Made by a program: the position numbers and the translations under genes
Notes under the pieces: model-generated
Databases searched by the model: none
What the model was told of the DNA's origin: nothing
What the model saw: the letters and a program-made list of their open reading frames with translations, nothing else
Source of the DNA: Salipiger abyssi
GTDB taxonomy: Bacteria; Pseudomonadota; Alphaproteobacteria; Rhodobacterales; Rhodobacteraceae
Assembly (NCBI RefSeq): GCF_017311415.1
Contig: NZ_JAEKIS010000008.1
Coordinates: 1 to 64,000 of the forward strand
Reading direction: 5' to 3'
DNA length: 64,000 nucleotides
In this document: positions 55,544 to 63,887 of the stretch, piece by piece
How the letters are laid out: each line of letters begins with the position of its first letter
Numbering within the stretch: position 1 is the first letter of the stretch

Positions 55544-56398
55544 TCAGATCTCGCCCGCGACCCGCGTGCGATATGCGGTGGGCGTCTCGCCCATGCGTGC
55601 CCTGAAACGACGCGTGAAATAGGGCGGGTCGGCGTAGCCTAGCCGATACCCCACCTCGGCCACCGGCAGCCGGGTGAAGGCGAGGTGGCGGCAGGCCTCG
55701 GTCATCATCGCTGTTTCGAGATACTGCGTCAGCGTGGCGCCAGTGTCTCGGCGCACGATGCGGTTCAGATGCCCTTGGGTCATATGCAGCGCGTGGGCGT
55801 AGTCGGCCGCGCTCCAGCCCTCGGTCAAATGCGCCGATATCAGCGCATCGAGCCGCTGCATCTGACGGGTCATATCCTGCTCTGGTGCAGGCATCTGTGT
55901 ACCGTCCTCGGCCAGCGTGGCGAGTAGTGCATGCGACAGGGCGACGAGACGCTGTGCGCGAAATGTACCAGATTTATCGTGGAGATGTGCAATCTGCGCG
56001 ATCAGGCCCGCCGCCGTTTCCGACAGGATGCCGTGATGCGGCGCCCCAAGCCAGGCGCTGAGCGCCGGTGAGTCCGGCCCCAGCCTTTGCACCACCGGCG
56101 AGGGCAGCGACAGCACGATCCCCTCGGTGCCTCTGTCGAAGGTAAAGCCGTGCACGACCTGCGGCGGAACATAGAGGAAATCCCCGTTCCCCAGCTTTAT
56201 GTCGTGCCCGTCTAGGGTTGCTCGCGCCGTACCCTGTTCCATGTGAAAGACCTGGGCCATCTGGTGGTGTCGGTGCGGCGAGATTTTCCAGTCATGCAGC
56301 CGTGCGCGGTCGAACACTCTCTCGCAATGGATGACGTCGGGAAAGGCGCTGGTTTCTCCGAAGAGATTGAAGGCGGGGATGGGGCTGTTCTCGCGCAT
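55544..56398 (-). CDS. pobR: AraC-family activator, PobR/HpaA-like
   Basis: From ATG 56398 the protein has 284 residues. The N-terminal cupin-like sensing domain (SPHRHHQMAQVFHMEQGTAR, GDFLYVPPQVVHGFTFDRG) is followed by the AraC double helix-turn-helix (WSAADYAHALHMTQGHLNRI, then MTEACRHLAFTRLPVAEVGY and RLGYADPPYFTRRFRARMG). This matches PobR-type regulators that activate pobA with 4-hydroxybenzoate. It diverges from pobA across a short gap, the usual pobR-pobA layout. An upstream ATG at 56434 would add 12 residues that do not look conserved; neither start has a strong ribosome-binding site. Confidence 0.8.
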   Translation of the reverse strand: MRENSPIPAFNLFGETSAFPDVIHCERVFDRARLHDWKISPHRHHQMAQVFHMEQGTARATLDGHDIKLGNGDFLYVPPQVVHGFTFDRGTEGIVLSLPSPVVQRLGPDSPALSAWLGAPHHGILSETAAGLIAQIAHLHDKSGTFRAQRLVALSHALLATLAEDGTQMPAPEQDMTRQMQRLDALISAHLTEGWSAADYAHALHMTQGHLNRIVRRDTGATLTQYLETAMMTEACRHLAFTRLPVAEVGYRLGYADPPYFTRRFRARMGETPTAYRTRVAGEI

Positions 56399-56486
56399 GC
56401 CTGAAAAGTACCAGTCATTGCCGCGCGCGTCCATTCCGGCGCTGCCGGCCTGCGGTTAGTTTGACAGCAGATCGGAGGAGACGCAC

Positions 56487-57665
56487 ATGACCGCATCGAC
56501 CACACAAGTCGCCATTATCGGCGGCGGGCCGTCCGGCCTGCTGTTGTCGCAGCTGCTGAACAAATCGGGGGTCGAGACCGTCATTCTCGAACGTTCGACC
56601 CGCGAGCATGTATTGTCGCGCATCCGGGCGGGTATTCTGGAATGGCGCACCGTCGAGCTGCTGCGCGAAGCCGGTGTCGGCGCGCGCATGGATGCCGAAG
56701 GCATTCCGCACGATGGCTGCTACATGACCGATGACGAGTTGATGGTGCGTATCGACTTCAAGGAACTGACCGGCAAGCAGGTCATGGTCTACGGCCAGAC
56801 CGAGGTGACACGGGATCTGTATCAGGCGCAGGATGCCGCCGGCACCACGGTGCTGCACGAGGTGTCCGATGTGGAAATCCACGATCTCGATCAGACGAAA
56901 TCCTACGTCGAGTTTACCCACCAAGGTGCGCGCAAGCGGCTTGAGTGCCTCTATGTGGCGGGGTGCGACGGCTTCCATGGCGTCTCGCGCAAGACCATCC
57001 CCGAGCAAAAGCGCAGGGAGTTCGAACGGGTCTATCCCTTTGGCTGGCTCGGGATCCTGTCGGAAACGCCACCGGTGAACGACGAGCTGATCTATTCCAA
57101 CTCGCGCCATGGCTTTGCGCTGGCCTCCATGCGCAACGAGAACCTCGTGCGCTACTACGTGCAGGTGCCGCTCAGCGACAAGGTTGAGGATTGGTCGGAC
57201 CAGCGCTTTTGGGACGAATTCTCGCGCCGCATCCCGTCGGAGGCCGCCGCGCGTCTGGTGACCGGCCCCTCTATCGAGAAGAGCATCGCGCCGCTGCGCA
57301 GCTTTGTCTCCGAACCGCTGCGCTGGGGCAATCTCTTCCTGGTGGGCGACAGCGCCCATATTGTGCCGCCGACCGGGGCGAAGGGGCTGAACCTGGCCGC
57401 CTCGGATGTGTATTATCTCTACACCGCGCTGGTCGAGGCGGTGAAAGGGCAGGGGAGTGCCGGCATCGACGCTTATTCCACCCGTGCGCTGGCGCGGATC
57501 TGGAAGGCGATGCGATTCAGCTGGCAAATGACTACGATGATGCACCGGTTCGATGGCGAGGACGCCTTTGCCGAGCAGATGCGCAAGGCAACGCTGGCGC
57601 ATCTTGCGACCTCCGAGGCCGCCCGGCGCGATCTGGCAGAGAACTATATCGGCCTGCCGTTCTGA
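56487..57665 (+). CDS. pobA: 4-hydroxybenzoate 3-monooxygenase
   Basis: This 392-residue protein has the length of the known enzyme. Diagnostic segments are GGGPSGLLLSQLLNKSGVET (residues 12-31), the substrate/flavin motif SRIRAGILEWRTVELLREAG, the mid-protein CDGFHGVSRKTIPE, YSNSRHGFALASMRNENLVR, and GDSAHIVPPTGAKGLNLAAS. It hydroxylates 4-hydroxybenzoate to protocatechuate with NAD(P)H and O2 in the cytoplasm. Protocatechuate ring-cleavage genes are not in the window, so they must lie elsewhere. CGGAGGAGACG precedes the ATG. Confidence 0.95.
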   Translation: MTASTTQVAIIGGGPSGLLLSQLLNKSGVETVILERSTREHVLSRIRAGILEWRTVELLREAGVGARMDAEGIPHDGCYMTDDELMVRIDFKELTGKQVMVYGQTEVTRDLYQAQDAAGTTVLHEVSDVEIHDLDQTKSYVEFTHQGARKRLECLYVAGCDGFHGVSRKTIPEQKRREFERVYPFGWLGILSETPPVNDELIYSNSRHGFALASMRNENLVRYYVQVPLSDKVEDWSDQRFWDEFSRRIPSEAAARLVTGPSIEKSIAPLRSFVSEPLRWGNLFLVGDSAHIVPPTGAKGLNLAASDVYYLYTALVEAVKGQGSAGIDAYSTRALARIWKAMRFSWQMTTMMHRFDGEDAFAEQMRKATLAHLATSEAARRDLAENYIGLPF

Positions 57666-57692
57666 CGACGCGCGGTTCCGGGGGCGGACCGG

Positions 57693-58628
57693 TCAGGTCA
57701 TGGCCTTGTCCGTCTCGGAGATTGCCAGTTCGCCCTGATCCACGTCATAGCGTTTCAGTCTTGCGCGCAGCTCCTCCACCACTCGCTCCGTCGCCATGGA
57801 AGGCGGGCGCGAAGCCGGCAGCATGATCCAGACATTCATCGTGGTCAGTGGCACAACAGGCCGGCGCGCCAGCTTGTCCTCGTCATAGCCCAATCCGACA
57901 AAGGGCGGCACGATGGAGACACCGGCGCCGCCGGCGACGAAATCGCAGGCGGTCTCCGACATCGGCACCTCGACCACTGCGCGTTTCTGCACGCCGCGCA
58001 GCTGAAAGGCGCGGTCGATGGTCATGATGGAGCAATCGTCGCGCGCCAACCCGACAAAGGGTTCGTCCTTGAGATCCTCGACCCGGATCAGCCGCTTGGA
58101 CGTGAGCGGATGCGCGGCGGGCAGCGCGCAGATCATCGCGAAACGCATCACCAGCTCAGAGCGCACATTGGGATGCTCGAAGGGCTGTACCGACAGGCCG
58201 ATGTCGATCTGCTGGCCCTCGACCAGCTCGGCGACTCGCGGGCTCGACTGGCTGGTGATCGAGATGTGCATATTCTTCTGCGCGGCCATCAGCGGGCCGA
58301 GCGCGTGGGCCAGAAAACGGGCAGAGAGCGCCGGCGGCGCGGCGATGGTGACCTCGCCCCACTCGCGATCCCGCACCGCGCGGGCGAGCTTTTGAATCCG
58401 GTCCGTACCCGAGAACAGGCGCGAGACTTCGGAGGCCAGAAGCTGTGCATCTGAGGTCGGCAGCATCCGGCCTCCGCTGCGTGTGAAGAGCCGGAAACCG
58501 CAGTTTTCCGAGAACGATTTCAAGAGTTTGCTGACGGCGGGCTGGGAGATTCCCAGCCGTTCACCGGCGAGCGTGACGGATCCCGTTTCCATCACCGCGT
58601 GAAAGGCTTCGAGCTGGCGAATGTTCAT
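57693..58628 (-). CDS. LysR-family regulator, OccR/NocR-like
   Basis: This 311-residue protein has the LysR helix-turn-helix MNIRQLEAFHAVMETGSVTL, AGERLGISQPAVSKLLKSFS, and an effector domain with EVTIAAPPALSARFLAHALG and ACDFVAGGAGVSIVPPFVGL. The 'RQ.EAF.AVM.TG..T.A...L...QP..S.L' start is characteristic of the opine regulators OccR and NocR. It diverges from the ABC transporter operon at 58793, which carries a DAO-family oxidase as in opine/amino acid catabolism, and probably controls that operon. Confidence 0.9.
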   Translation of the reverse strand: MNIRQLEAFHAVMETGSVTLAGERLGISQPAVSKLLKSFSENCGFRLFTRSGGRMLPTSDAQLLASEVSRLFSGTDRIQKLARAVRDREWGEVTIAAPPALSARFLAHALGPLMAAQKNMHISITSQSSPRVAELVEGQQIDIGLSVQPFEHPNVRSELVMRFAMICALPAAHPLTSKRLIRVEDLKDEPFVGLARDDCSIMTIDRAFQLRGVQKRAVVEVPMSETACDFVAGGAGVSIVPPFVGLGYDEDKLARRPVVPLTTMNVWIMLPASRPPSMATERVVEELRARLKRYDVDQGELAISETDKAMT

Positions 58629-58792
58629 CCCGGCGGTATCCCCTGGTCAACCACAGTATGAGGTTTCGTTATAAAGCTTGGAGAATAAGCGATTTGACTT
58701 TCATGTTAGCCTGCCGCTCGCATGGTGTCATCCGGGAAAACCAGCTGGGCAACGCCAAGGATGAGACACATGCGAAACAGGAAGGTACTGAA

Positions 58793-60400
58793 ATGAATAA
58801 ACTGGCATATCTGTGCGGCGCCGCCGCGCTCGCCCTCGCGCCGGCTGCCCAGGCTCAGGTGCTCACGGTCTGCCTCGAAGGCGCGCCGGAGATATTCAAC
58901 CCCGAGTTGACCAGCAACGGCACCACCGCCTATGTGCTCGGCCAGATCTATGACGGGCTCGTCTCGGTCGAGCGCGGCGGCTCGGGGATCGAGCCGGCGT
59001 TGGCCGAAAGCTGGGAGGTCTCGGAAGACGGCAAGACCTACACCTTCCACCTGCGCGAAAACGTGAGCTGGCAGTCGAACGATGCCTTTACGCCCACCCG
59101 TCCGATGAACGCGGATGACGTGGTCTTCACCTTCGCGCGGATGATGGACCCCGAGCACCCGTTCTACGAGGTCTCGGGCGGCAATTACCCGACCTTCAAC
59201 GCCAAGCTTGCGGACAATCTCGACGCGGTGGAGAAGATCGACGAGCACACCGTCGCCTTTACCCTGAAAGCGCCGCTGGCGGCGTTCATCGGCACCATGG
59301 CGCATGGCTCCATCGGCATCACCTCCGCCGAATATGCCGATGCGATGATGGCCGCCGGCACGCCCGAGCAGATGGACCTGCAACCGATCGGCACCGGCCC
59401 CTTCCAGCTTCAGGCTTATCAGACCGACGCCATTGTCCGCCTGCTGCCCTTCGCGGACACCTGGGGCGCGGGTATCGGTGACGATCTGCGCACGCCCATG
59501 GTGGACGCGGTGGTCATGGCGATCTCTGGCGATGCCACGGTCCGGCTGCAACGGGCGCTGGCCGGGGAATGCCTGATCGGGCTCTACCCCAACCTGGCCG
59601 ACAAGGAGACCATCGAGGCCTCCGACACCGTCGACGCGGTGCAGACCCCCGTCGCCTCCACCGGCATGCTGCATTTCAACTTCGGCGAGGAAAAATTTCA
59701 GGACCGGAAGGTGCGTCAGGCGCTGGCGCAGGCCATCGACATGGAGAACCTTGTCGAGGTCGTCTATAGCGGCATGGGCCATGTGACCGGCGCCGTGGTG
59801 CCGCCGGCGCTCTGGGGCCATGCGGAGGATATCGCCCCCTGGCCCTACGACCCGGAGGCAGCCAAGGCGCTGCTGGCCGAGGCCGGCTATCCCGACGGGT
59901 TCGACACCCAGGTTTGGGCGGTGCCCGTGGCGCGTCCCTACATGCCGAACGGCCGCCGTGCCGCCGAGATCGTGCAAGCCGACTGGGCCGAGATCGGCGT
60001 GACAGCCGAGATCGTGACCTATGAATGGGCCGAATACATCCAGCGCGCGCGGGCCGGCGAGGCGCAGGTGGGTATGTTCGGCGGGATCTACGATTTCCCC
60101 GATCCCAGCCAGATCCCCAACAACTACCTCACCTGCTCGCCCGAGGGCAAAACCGCGCCGTCGAATATCGGCGCCTGGTGCGACGATGGCTTCAACGCGG
60201 TGATGCGCGAGGCCGGCTCGATCACCGATCAGGAGGAGCGGATCGCGCTCTATCACGAGGCGCAGCAGATCGTACATGACGAGGTGCCGGTGGTCGTCCT
60301 CGGCGGCGCCGACACCATCACTGCGGTGAACAAGAGCGTGAAAGGCTATGTGCCGGCGATCTTCGGCTCCTCGCGCCTGTCGGGGGTGAGCGTCGAATGA
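58793..60400 (+). CDS. ABC transporter solute-binding protein, peptide/nickel/opine (family 5)
   Basis: This 535-residue protein has a signal peptide (MNKLAYLCGAAALALAPAAQ, cleavage near AQA). SBP family 5 features include VLTVCLEGAPEIFNPELTSN, YDGLVSVERGGSGIEPALAE, SWEVSEDGKTYTFHLRENVS, GTGPFQLQAYQTDA and KVRQALAQAIDMENLVEVVY. It lies upstream of DAO, RidA, two permeases and an ATPase in one operon, so the imported solute is probably a D-amino acid, opine or small peptide. The start at 58793 gives the signal peptide directly at the N-terminus; the frame is open further upstream. The stop overlaps the DAO start (ATGA). Confidence 0.92.
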   Translation: MNKLAYLCGAAALALAPAAQAQVLTVCLEGAPEIFNPELTSNGTTAYVLGQIYDGLVSVERGGSGIEPALAESWEVSEDGKTYTFHLRENVSWQSNDAFTPTRPMNADDVVFTFARMMDPEHPFYEVSGGNYPTFNAKLADNLDAVEKIDEHTVAFTLKAPLAAFIGTMAHGSIGITSAEYADAMMAAGTPEQMDLQPIGTGPFQLQAYQTDAIVRLLPFADTWGAGIGDDLRTPMVDAVVMAISGDATVRLQRALAGECLIGLYPNLADKETIEASDTVDAVQTPVASTGMLHFNFGEEKFQDRKVRQALAQAIDMENLVEVVYSGMGHVTGAVVPPALWGHAEDIAPWPYDPEAAKALLAEAGYPDGFDTQVWAVPVARPYMPNGRRAAEIVQADWAEIGVTAEIVTYEWAEYIQRARAGEAQVGMFGGIYDFPDPSQIPNNYLTCSPEGKTAPSNIGAWCDDGFNAVMREAGSITDQEERIALYHEAQQIVHDEVPVVVLGGADTITAVNKSVKGYVPAIFGSSRLSGVSVE

Positions 60401-61500
60401 AAGTGACTGTGATTGGCGCCGGGATCCTCGGCGCCAGTACCGCCTATCACCTGGCCCTTGCCGGGCATGACGTGACCGTCGTCGATCAGGAGCATCAGGG
60501 CAAGGCGACCCTGGCGGGGGCGGGTATCGTCTGCCCCTGGGCCACCAAGCTCGACGAGCCGGAATGGTACAAGATGTACGCCGCCGGGGCGCATTACTAC
60601 GAGGAGCTGGTCGCGGGGCTCGCCGAACGCGGGCAAAGCGATGTCGGCTACCGCAAGGTCGGCGCGCTGGTGACCGCCGAAGACCCCGATGTCTACGACG
60701 CGGCGGGCGAGCGGCTGGCGCGGCGCACCGCCGAGGCGCCCGAATCCGGCGGCTTCGAGGAAATCTCACCGGAGCAGGCGCAGGCGCATTTCCCGCCGAT
60801 CAATCCTGCGTTCAGGGCTTTTTACGTGCCGGGTGGCGCTCGGGTGAATGCCCGGCAGCTCGCTCCGGCCATGCTGCGCGCGGCGGTGGCGCTTGGCGCG
60901 ACATTCCTCAGCGATCTCGCCACGCTGGAGCTCGACGGCGCCTGCGCCAAGGTGCTGGACGGGCGCGGCGAAGAGATCCCTTCGGACAAGATCGTGGTGA
61001 CCGCCGGCGCCTGGGCCGCGCAGATTCTCGGTCCGCTGGGGCTGCATCACCCGGTCAAGCCGCAACGCGGGCAGATCCTGCATTTCGGCATGAAGGGCGC
61101 GGATACCTCGCGCTGGTCCGTGCTGCTGCCGATGGCGAGTCACTACCTGCTGGCCTTCGACGACAGCCGCGTCGTGGTCGGCGCCACCCGCGAGGACGGC
61201 AAGGGCTTCGACTACCGGGTGACCTGCGAAGGCCAGCACGAGGTGCTGAGCGCCGCGCTGCGCTACGCGCCAGGGCTCGCCGATGCCACGCTGCTGGAAA
61301 CCCGCATCGGCTTCCGCCCCGCCCCGCCCGGGTTCCGTCCGATCCTCGGCCCGGTGCCGGGCATCGATGGGCTGATCCTCGGCAACGGGCTCGGTGCCGC
61401 CGGCCTGACCATCGGACCCTTCGCCGGCCGTCAGCTCGCCCGCATCGCTGCGGGAGAGACCCCCGAGCTCAGCCTCGATCCCTACAGCCCCGCCGCCTGA
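60397..61500 (+). CDS. FAD-dependent oxidoreductase of the DAO (D-amino acid dehydrogenase/oxidase) family
   Basis: This 367-residue protein has the N-terminal motif VTVIGAGILGASTAYHLALA, the DAO region ARVNARQLAPAMLRAAVALG, DKIVVTAGAWAAQILGPLGL, PVKPQRGQILHFGM and the C-terminal FRPILGPVPGIDGLILGNGL with GAAGLTIGPFAGRQLARIAA. It oxidises an amine or D-amino acid/opine to the imino acid. The RidA-family protein encoded next would hydrolyse the reactive imine, so the pair makes chemical sense. Translational coupling with the binding protein is seen. Confidence 0.9.
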   Translation: MKVTVIGAGILGASTAYHLALAGHDVTVVDQEHQGKATLAGAGIVCPWATKLDEPEWYKMYAAGAHYYEELVAGLAERGQSDVGYRKVGALVTAEDPDVYDAAGERLARRTAEAPESGGFEEISPEQAQAHFPPINPAFRAFYVPGGARVNARQLAPAMLRAAVALGATFLSDLATLELDGACAKVLDGRGEEIPSDKIVVTAGAWAAQILGPLGLHHPVKPQRGQILHFGMKGADTSRWSVLLPMASHYLLAFDDSRVVVGATREDGKGFDYRVTCEGQHEVLSAALRYAPGLADATLLETRIGFRPAPPGFRPILGPVPGIDGLILGNGLGAAGLTIGPFAGRQLARIAAGETPELSLDPYSPAA

Positions 61501-61532
61501 GCGGGACCAACCTCAAGACCGAAAGACAGACA

Positions 61533-61883
61533 ATGACCAAACGCTTCAACTCCCGCCCGCATCTTCACGGCGGCGTCGTCCATAACGGCGTGCTCTACGC
61601 CTCGGGCCATGCGGCGACCGATCTCGATCTCGACATGAAGGGCCAGACCGCCGAGATCTGCGAAAAGCTCGACGCGCTTCTCGCGCAGGTCGGCAGCGAC
61701 AAGACAAAGCTGCTGCACGCCCGCGTTTACCTGTCGGACATGTCCGCCAAGGCGCAGATGAACGAGGCCTGGATGGAATGGCTCGACACCGCGCACATGC
61801 CTTCGCGCGCAGCCATTGGCGGCTGCGATCTGGGCGATCCGAAACGGCTCGTGGAAATCGTGGTGACCGCTGCGGTCGACTGA
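61533..61883 (+). CDS. RidA-family enamine/imine deaminase
   Basis: This 116-residue protein has RidA/YjgF features: HLHGGVVHNGVLYASGHAAT, TAEICEKLDALLAQVGSDKT, LLHARVYLSDMSAKAQMNEA and the end VEIVVTAAVD. The Arg of the RidA active site would normally lie in the segment before the C-terminal strand (AYLGDPKR.. region): here SRAAIGGCDLGDPKRLVEIV. It probably hydrolyses the 2-imino acid formed by the DAO-family enzyme. It lies 32 bp downstream of that gene. Confidence 0.88.
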   Translation: MTKRFNSRPHLHGGVVHNGVLYASGHAATDLDLDMKGQTAEICEKLDALLAQVGSDKTKLLHARVYLSDMSAKAQMNEAWMEWLDTAHMPSRAAIGGCDLGDPKRLVEIVVTAAVD

Positions 61884-61928
61884 GGTCTGCATACGCGCGG
61901 CCCCCTTCCCCTTGGGCCGCGCCGACCG

Positions 61929-61960
61929 CCGGGTCGCGCGTCCCTTTCGGCGCGACCCGG
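61929..61960. other. Strong hairpin between ridA-like and permease genes
   Basis: CCGGGTCGCGC and GCGCGACCCGG form a perfect 11-bp stem with a 10-base loop (GTCCCTTTCG) in the 97-bp gap. No T-run follows (CCTTTGG). It could be a partial terminator or mRNA-protecting hairpin that makes the binding protein and enzymes more abundant than the permeases. Confidence 0.55.
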
Positions 61961-61980
61961 CCTTTGGAAAGGATGCATCC

Positions 61981-62988
61981 TTGCTCCGTTACCTTCTGGG
62001 AAAGCTGGCGGTGCTGGTCCCCACCTTTTTCGGCATCACCATCGTCGCCTTCGGCTTTGTCCGGGTGCTGCCCGGCGATCCGATCATGCTGATGGCTGGC
62101 GAGCGCGGGCTGACCCCGGAGCGGCACGCGCAGCTGATGGCGCAATACGGCTTCGACCGGCCGCTCTGGCAGCAATATCTCTCCTATCTCGGAGATCTGT
62201 TCCGGGGCGATCTGGGCACGTCGCTCGTCACCCACCGCCCGGTGGCCGAGGACTTCCTGACCTTCTTCCCCGCCACGATGGAGCTGGGCCTTTGCGCCAT
62301 GGCGCTGGCGATTTGCATCGGCCTGCCGCTGGGGGTGCTGGCGGCGGTGAAGCGCGGCAGCTGGTTCGAGCAGATCTCGATGTCCACGGCGCTGATCGGC
62401 TATTCGATGCCGATCTTCTGGTGGGGGCTGCTGATGATCATCCTGTTTTCCGGCACGCTGGGCTGGACCCCGGTCTCGGGTCGGATCTCGCTGATGTATT
62501 ACTTCCCTCAGGTCACCGGCTTCATGCTGATCGACAGCCTGATCTCGGGACAGGCGGGCGCCTTCCGCTCGGCGGTGCTGCACCTGATCCTGCCCTCGGT
62601 GGTGCTGGCGACGATCCCGGCGGCGGTGATCGCGCGGCAATCGCGCTCGGCCATGCTGGAGGTTTTGTCAGAGGATTTCGTGCGCACCGCACGGGCCAAG
62701 GGGCTGGGCCCCGCGATGGTGGTGGGCCGTCACGCACTGCGCAACGCGCTGATCCCGGTGGTCACGGTGATCGGGCTTCAGGTCGGCTCGCTCATGGCGG
62801 GCGCCATTCTCACCGAGACTATCTTTTCCTGGCCGGGCATCGGCAAGTGGATCGTCGATTCCATCTCGAAACGCGACTACCCGGTGGTGCAGGGCGGCCT
62901 GCTGGTCATCGCCGTGGTGGTGATGATCGTGAACCTGATCGTGGATCTGCTCTATGCCGTCATCAATCCGAGGATCCGTCATGGCTGA
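61981..62988 (+). CDS. ABC transporter permease, DppB type
   Basis: From a TTG start at 61981, preceded by GGAAAGGATG, the protein has 335 residues and begins LLRYLLGKLAVLVPTFFGIT (initiator Met), the usual DppB start. It has about six membrane helices and the permease loop RQSRSAMLEVLSEDFVRTAR followed by AKGLGPAMVVGRHALRNALI, which contacts the ATPase. No ATG fits the family's N-terminus. Its stop overlaps the next permease start by 8 bases. Confidence 0.9.
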   Translation: MLRYLLGKLAVLVPTFFGITIVAFGFVRVLPGDPIMLMAGERGLTPERHAQLMAQYGFDRPLWQQYLSYLGDLFRGDLGTSLVTHRPVAEDFLTFFPATMELGLCAMALAICIGLPLGVLAAVKRGSWFEQISMSTALIGYSMPIFWWGLLMIILFSGTLGWTPVSGRISLMYYFPQVTGFMLIDSLISGQAGAFRSAVLHLILPSVVLATIPAAVIARQSRSAMLEVLSEDFVRTARAKGLGPAMVVGRHALRNALIPVVTVIGLQVGSLMAGAILTETIFSWPGIGKWIVDSISKRDYPVVQGGLLVIAVVVMIVNLIVDLLYAVINPRIRHG

Positions 62989-63886
62989 TCCCGCTACACT
63001 TGAAGCAAACGACGCCGGCACGACCCGCGCCGCGCTGGCCGGGTTCTGGAGCGATTTCCGCCGCAACCGGGGCGCCGTGATCGGGCTGACGGTGATCGGC
63101 CTGCTGGTACTCGTCGCGCTCTTTGCGCCGCTGCTCGCGCCACATGACCCGACGCAGCAATACCGCGACGCGCTGCTGCTGCCGCCGGTCTGGGAGACGG
63201 GGGGCCGGGGAGCGTATCTGCTCGGCACCGACGCGCTCGGGCGCGACATCCTCTCGCGGCTGATCTTCGGGGCACGCTATTCGCTGCTGATCGGGTTGAT
63301 GGTGGTGACCATCGCGCTGACCGGCGGCATCGCGATCGGGCTGATCTCGGGCTATTTCGGCGGCTGGATCGACACGCTGATCATGCGAGTGATGGACGTG
63401 ATCCTCGCCTTCCCCTCGCTGCTGCTGGCGCTGGTGCTGGTGGCGATCCTCGGCCCCGGGCTCACCAATGCGATGATTGCCATCGCGCTGGTGCTGCAAC
63501 CGCATTTCGCCCGGCTCGCCCGCGCCAGCGTGATGAGCGAGAAGACCCGCGAATACGTGGTCGCTGCGCGCATCGCCGGTGCCTCGCCGCTGCGGCTGAT
63601 GGTGCGCACGATCCTGCCCAACTGCCTCGCGCCGCTGATCGTGCAGGGCACGCTTTCCTTCTCGACCGCGATCCTCGACGCCGCCGCGCTCGGCTTTCTC
63701 GGGCTCGGCGCGCAGCCGCCCACCCCGGAATGGGGCACTATGCTCGCCGATGCGCGCGAGTTCATCCTGCGCGCCTGGTGGGTCGTGACCTTTCCCGGCC
63801 TCGCCATCCTGATCACGGTGCTCGCGATCAACCTTTGCGGCGACGGGCTGCGCGACGCGCTCGATCCCCGGTTGAAGAGGAGCTGA
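62981..63886 (+). CDS. ABC transporter permease, DppC type
   Basis: This 301-residue inner-membrane protein has the DppC N-terminal segment FWSDFRRNRGAVIGLTVIGL, LLAPHDPTQQYRDALLLPPV, HLLGTDALGRDI-like sequence (AYLLGTDALGRDILSRLIFG), and the EAA loop YVVAARIAGASPLRLMVRTI. It pairs with the DppB-type permease to form the channel. The gene start overlaps the previous stop, and the ATPase gene begins 1 base after its own stop. Confidence 0.92.
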   Translation: MADPATLEANDAGTTRAALAGFWSDFRRNRGAVIGLTVIGLLVLVALFAPLLAPHDPTQQYRDALLLPPVWETGGRGAYLLGTDALGRDILSRLIFGARYSLLIGLMVVTIALTGGIAIGLISGYFGGWIDTLIMRVMDVILAFPSLLLALVLVAILGPGLTNAMIAIALVLQPHFARLARASVMSEKTREYVVAARIAGASPLRLMVRTILPNCLAPLIVQGTLSFSTAILDAAALGFLGLGAQPPTPEWGTMLADAREFILRAWWVVTFPGLAILITVLAINLCGDGLRDALDPRLKRS

Positions 63887-63887
63887 G

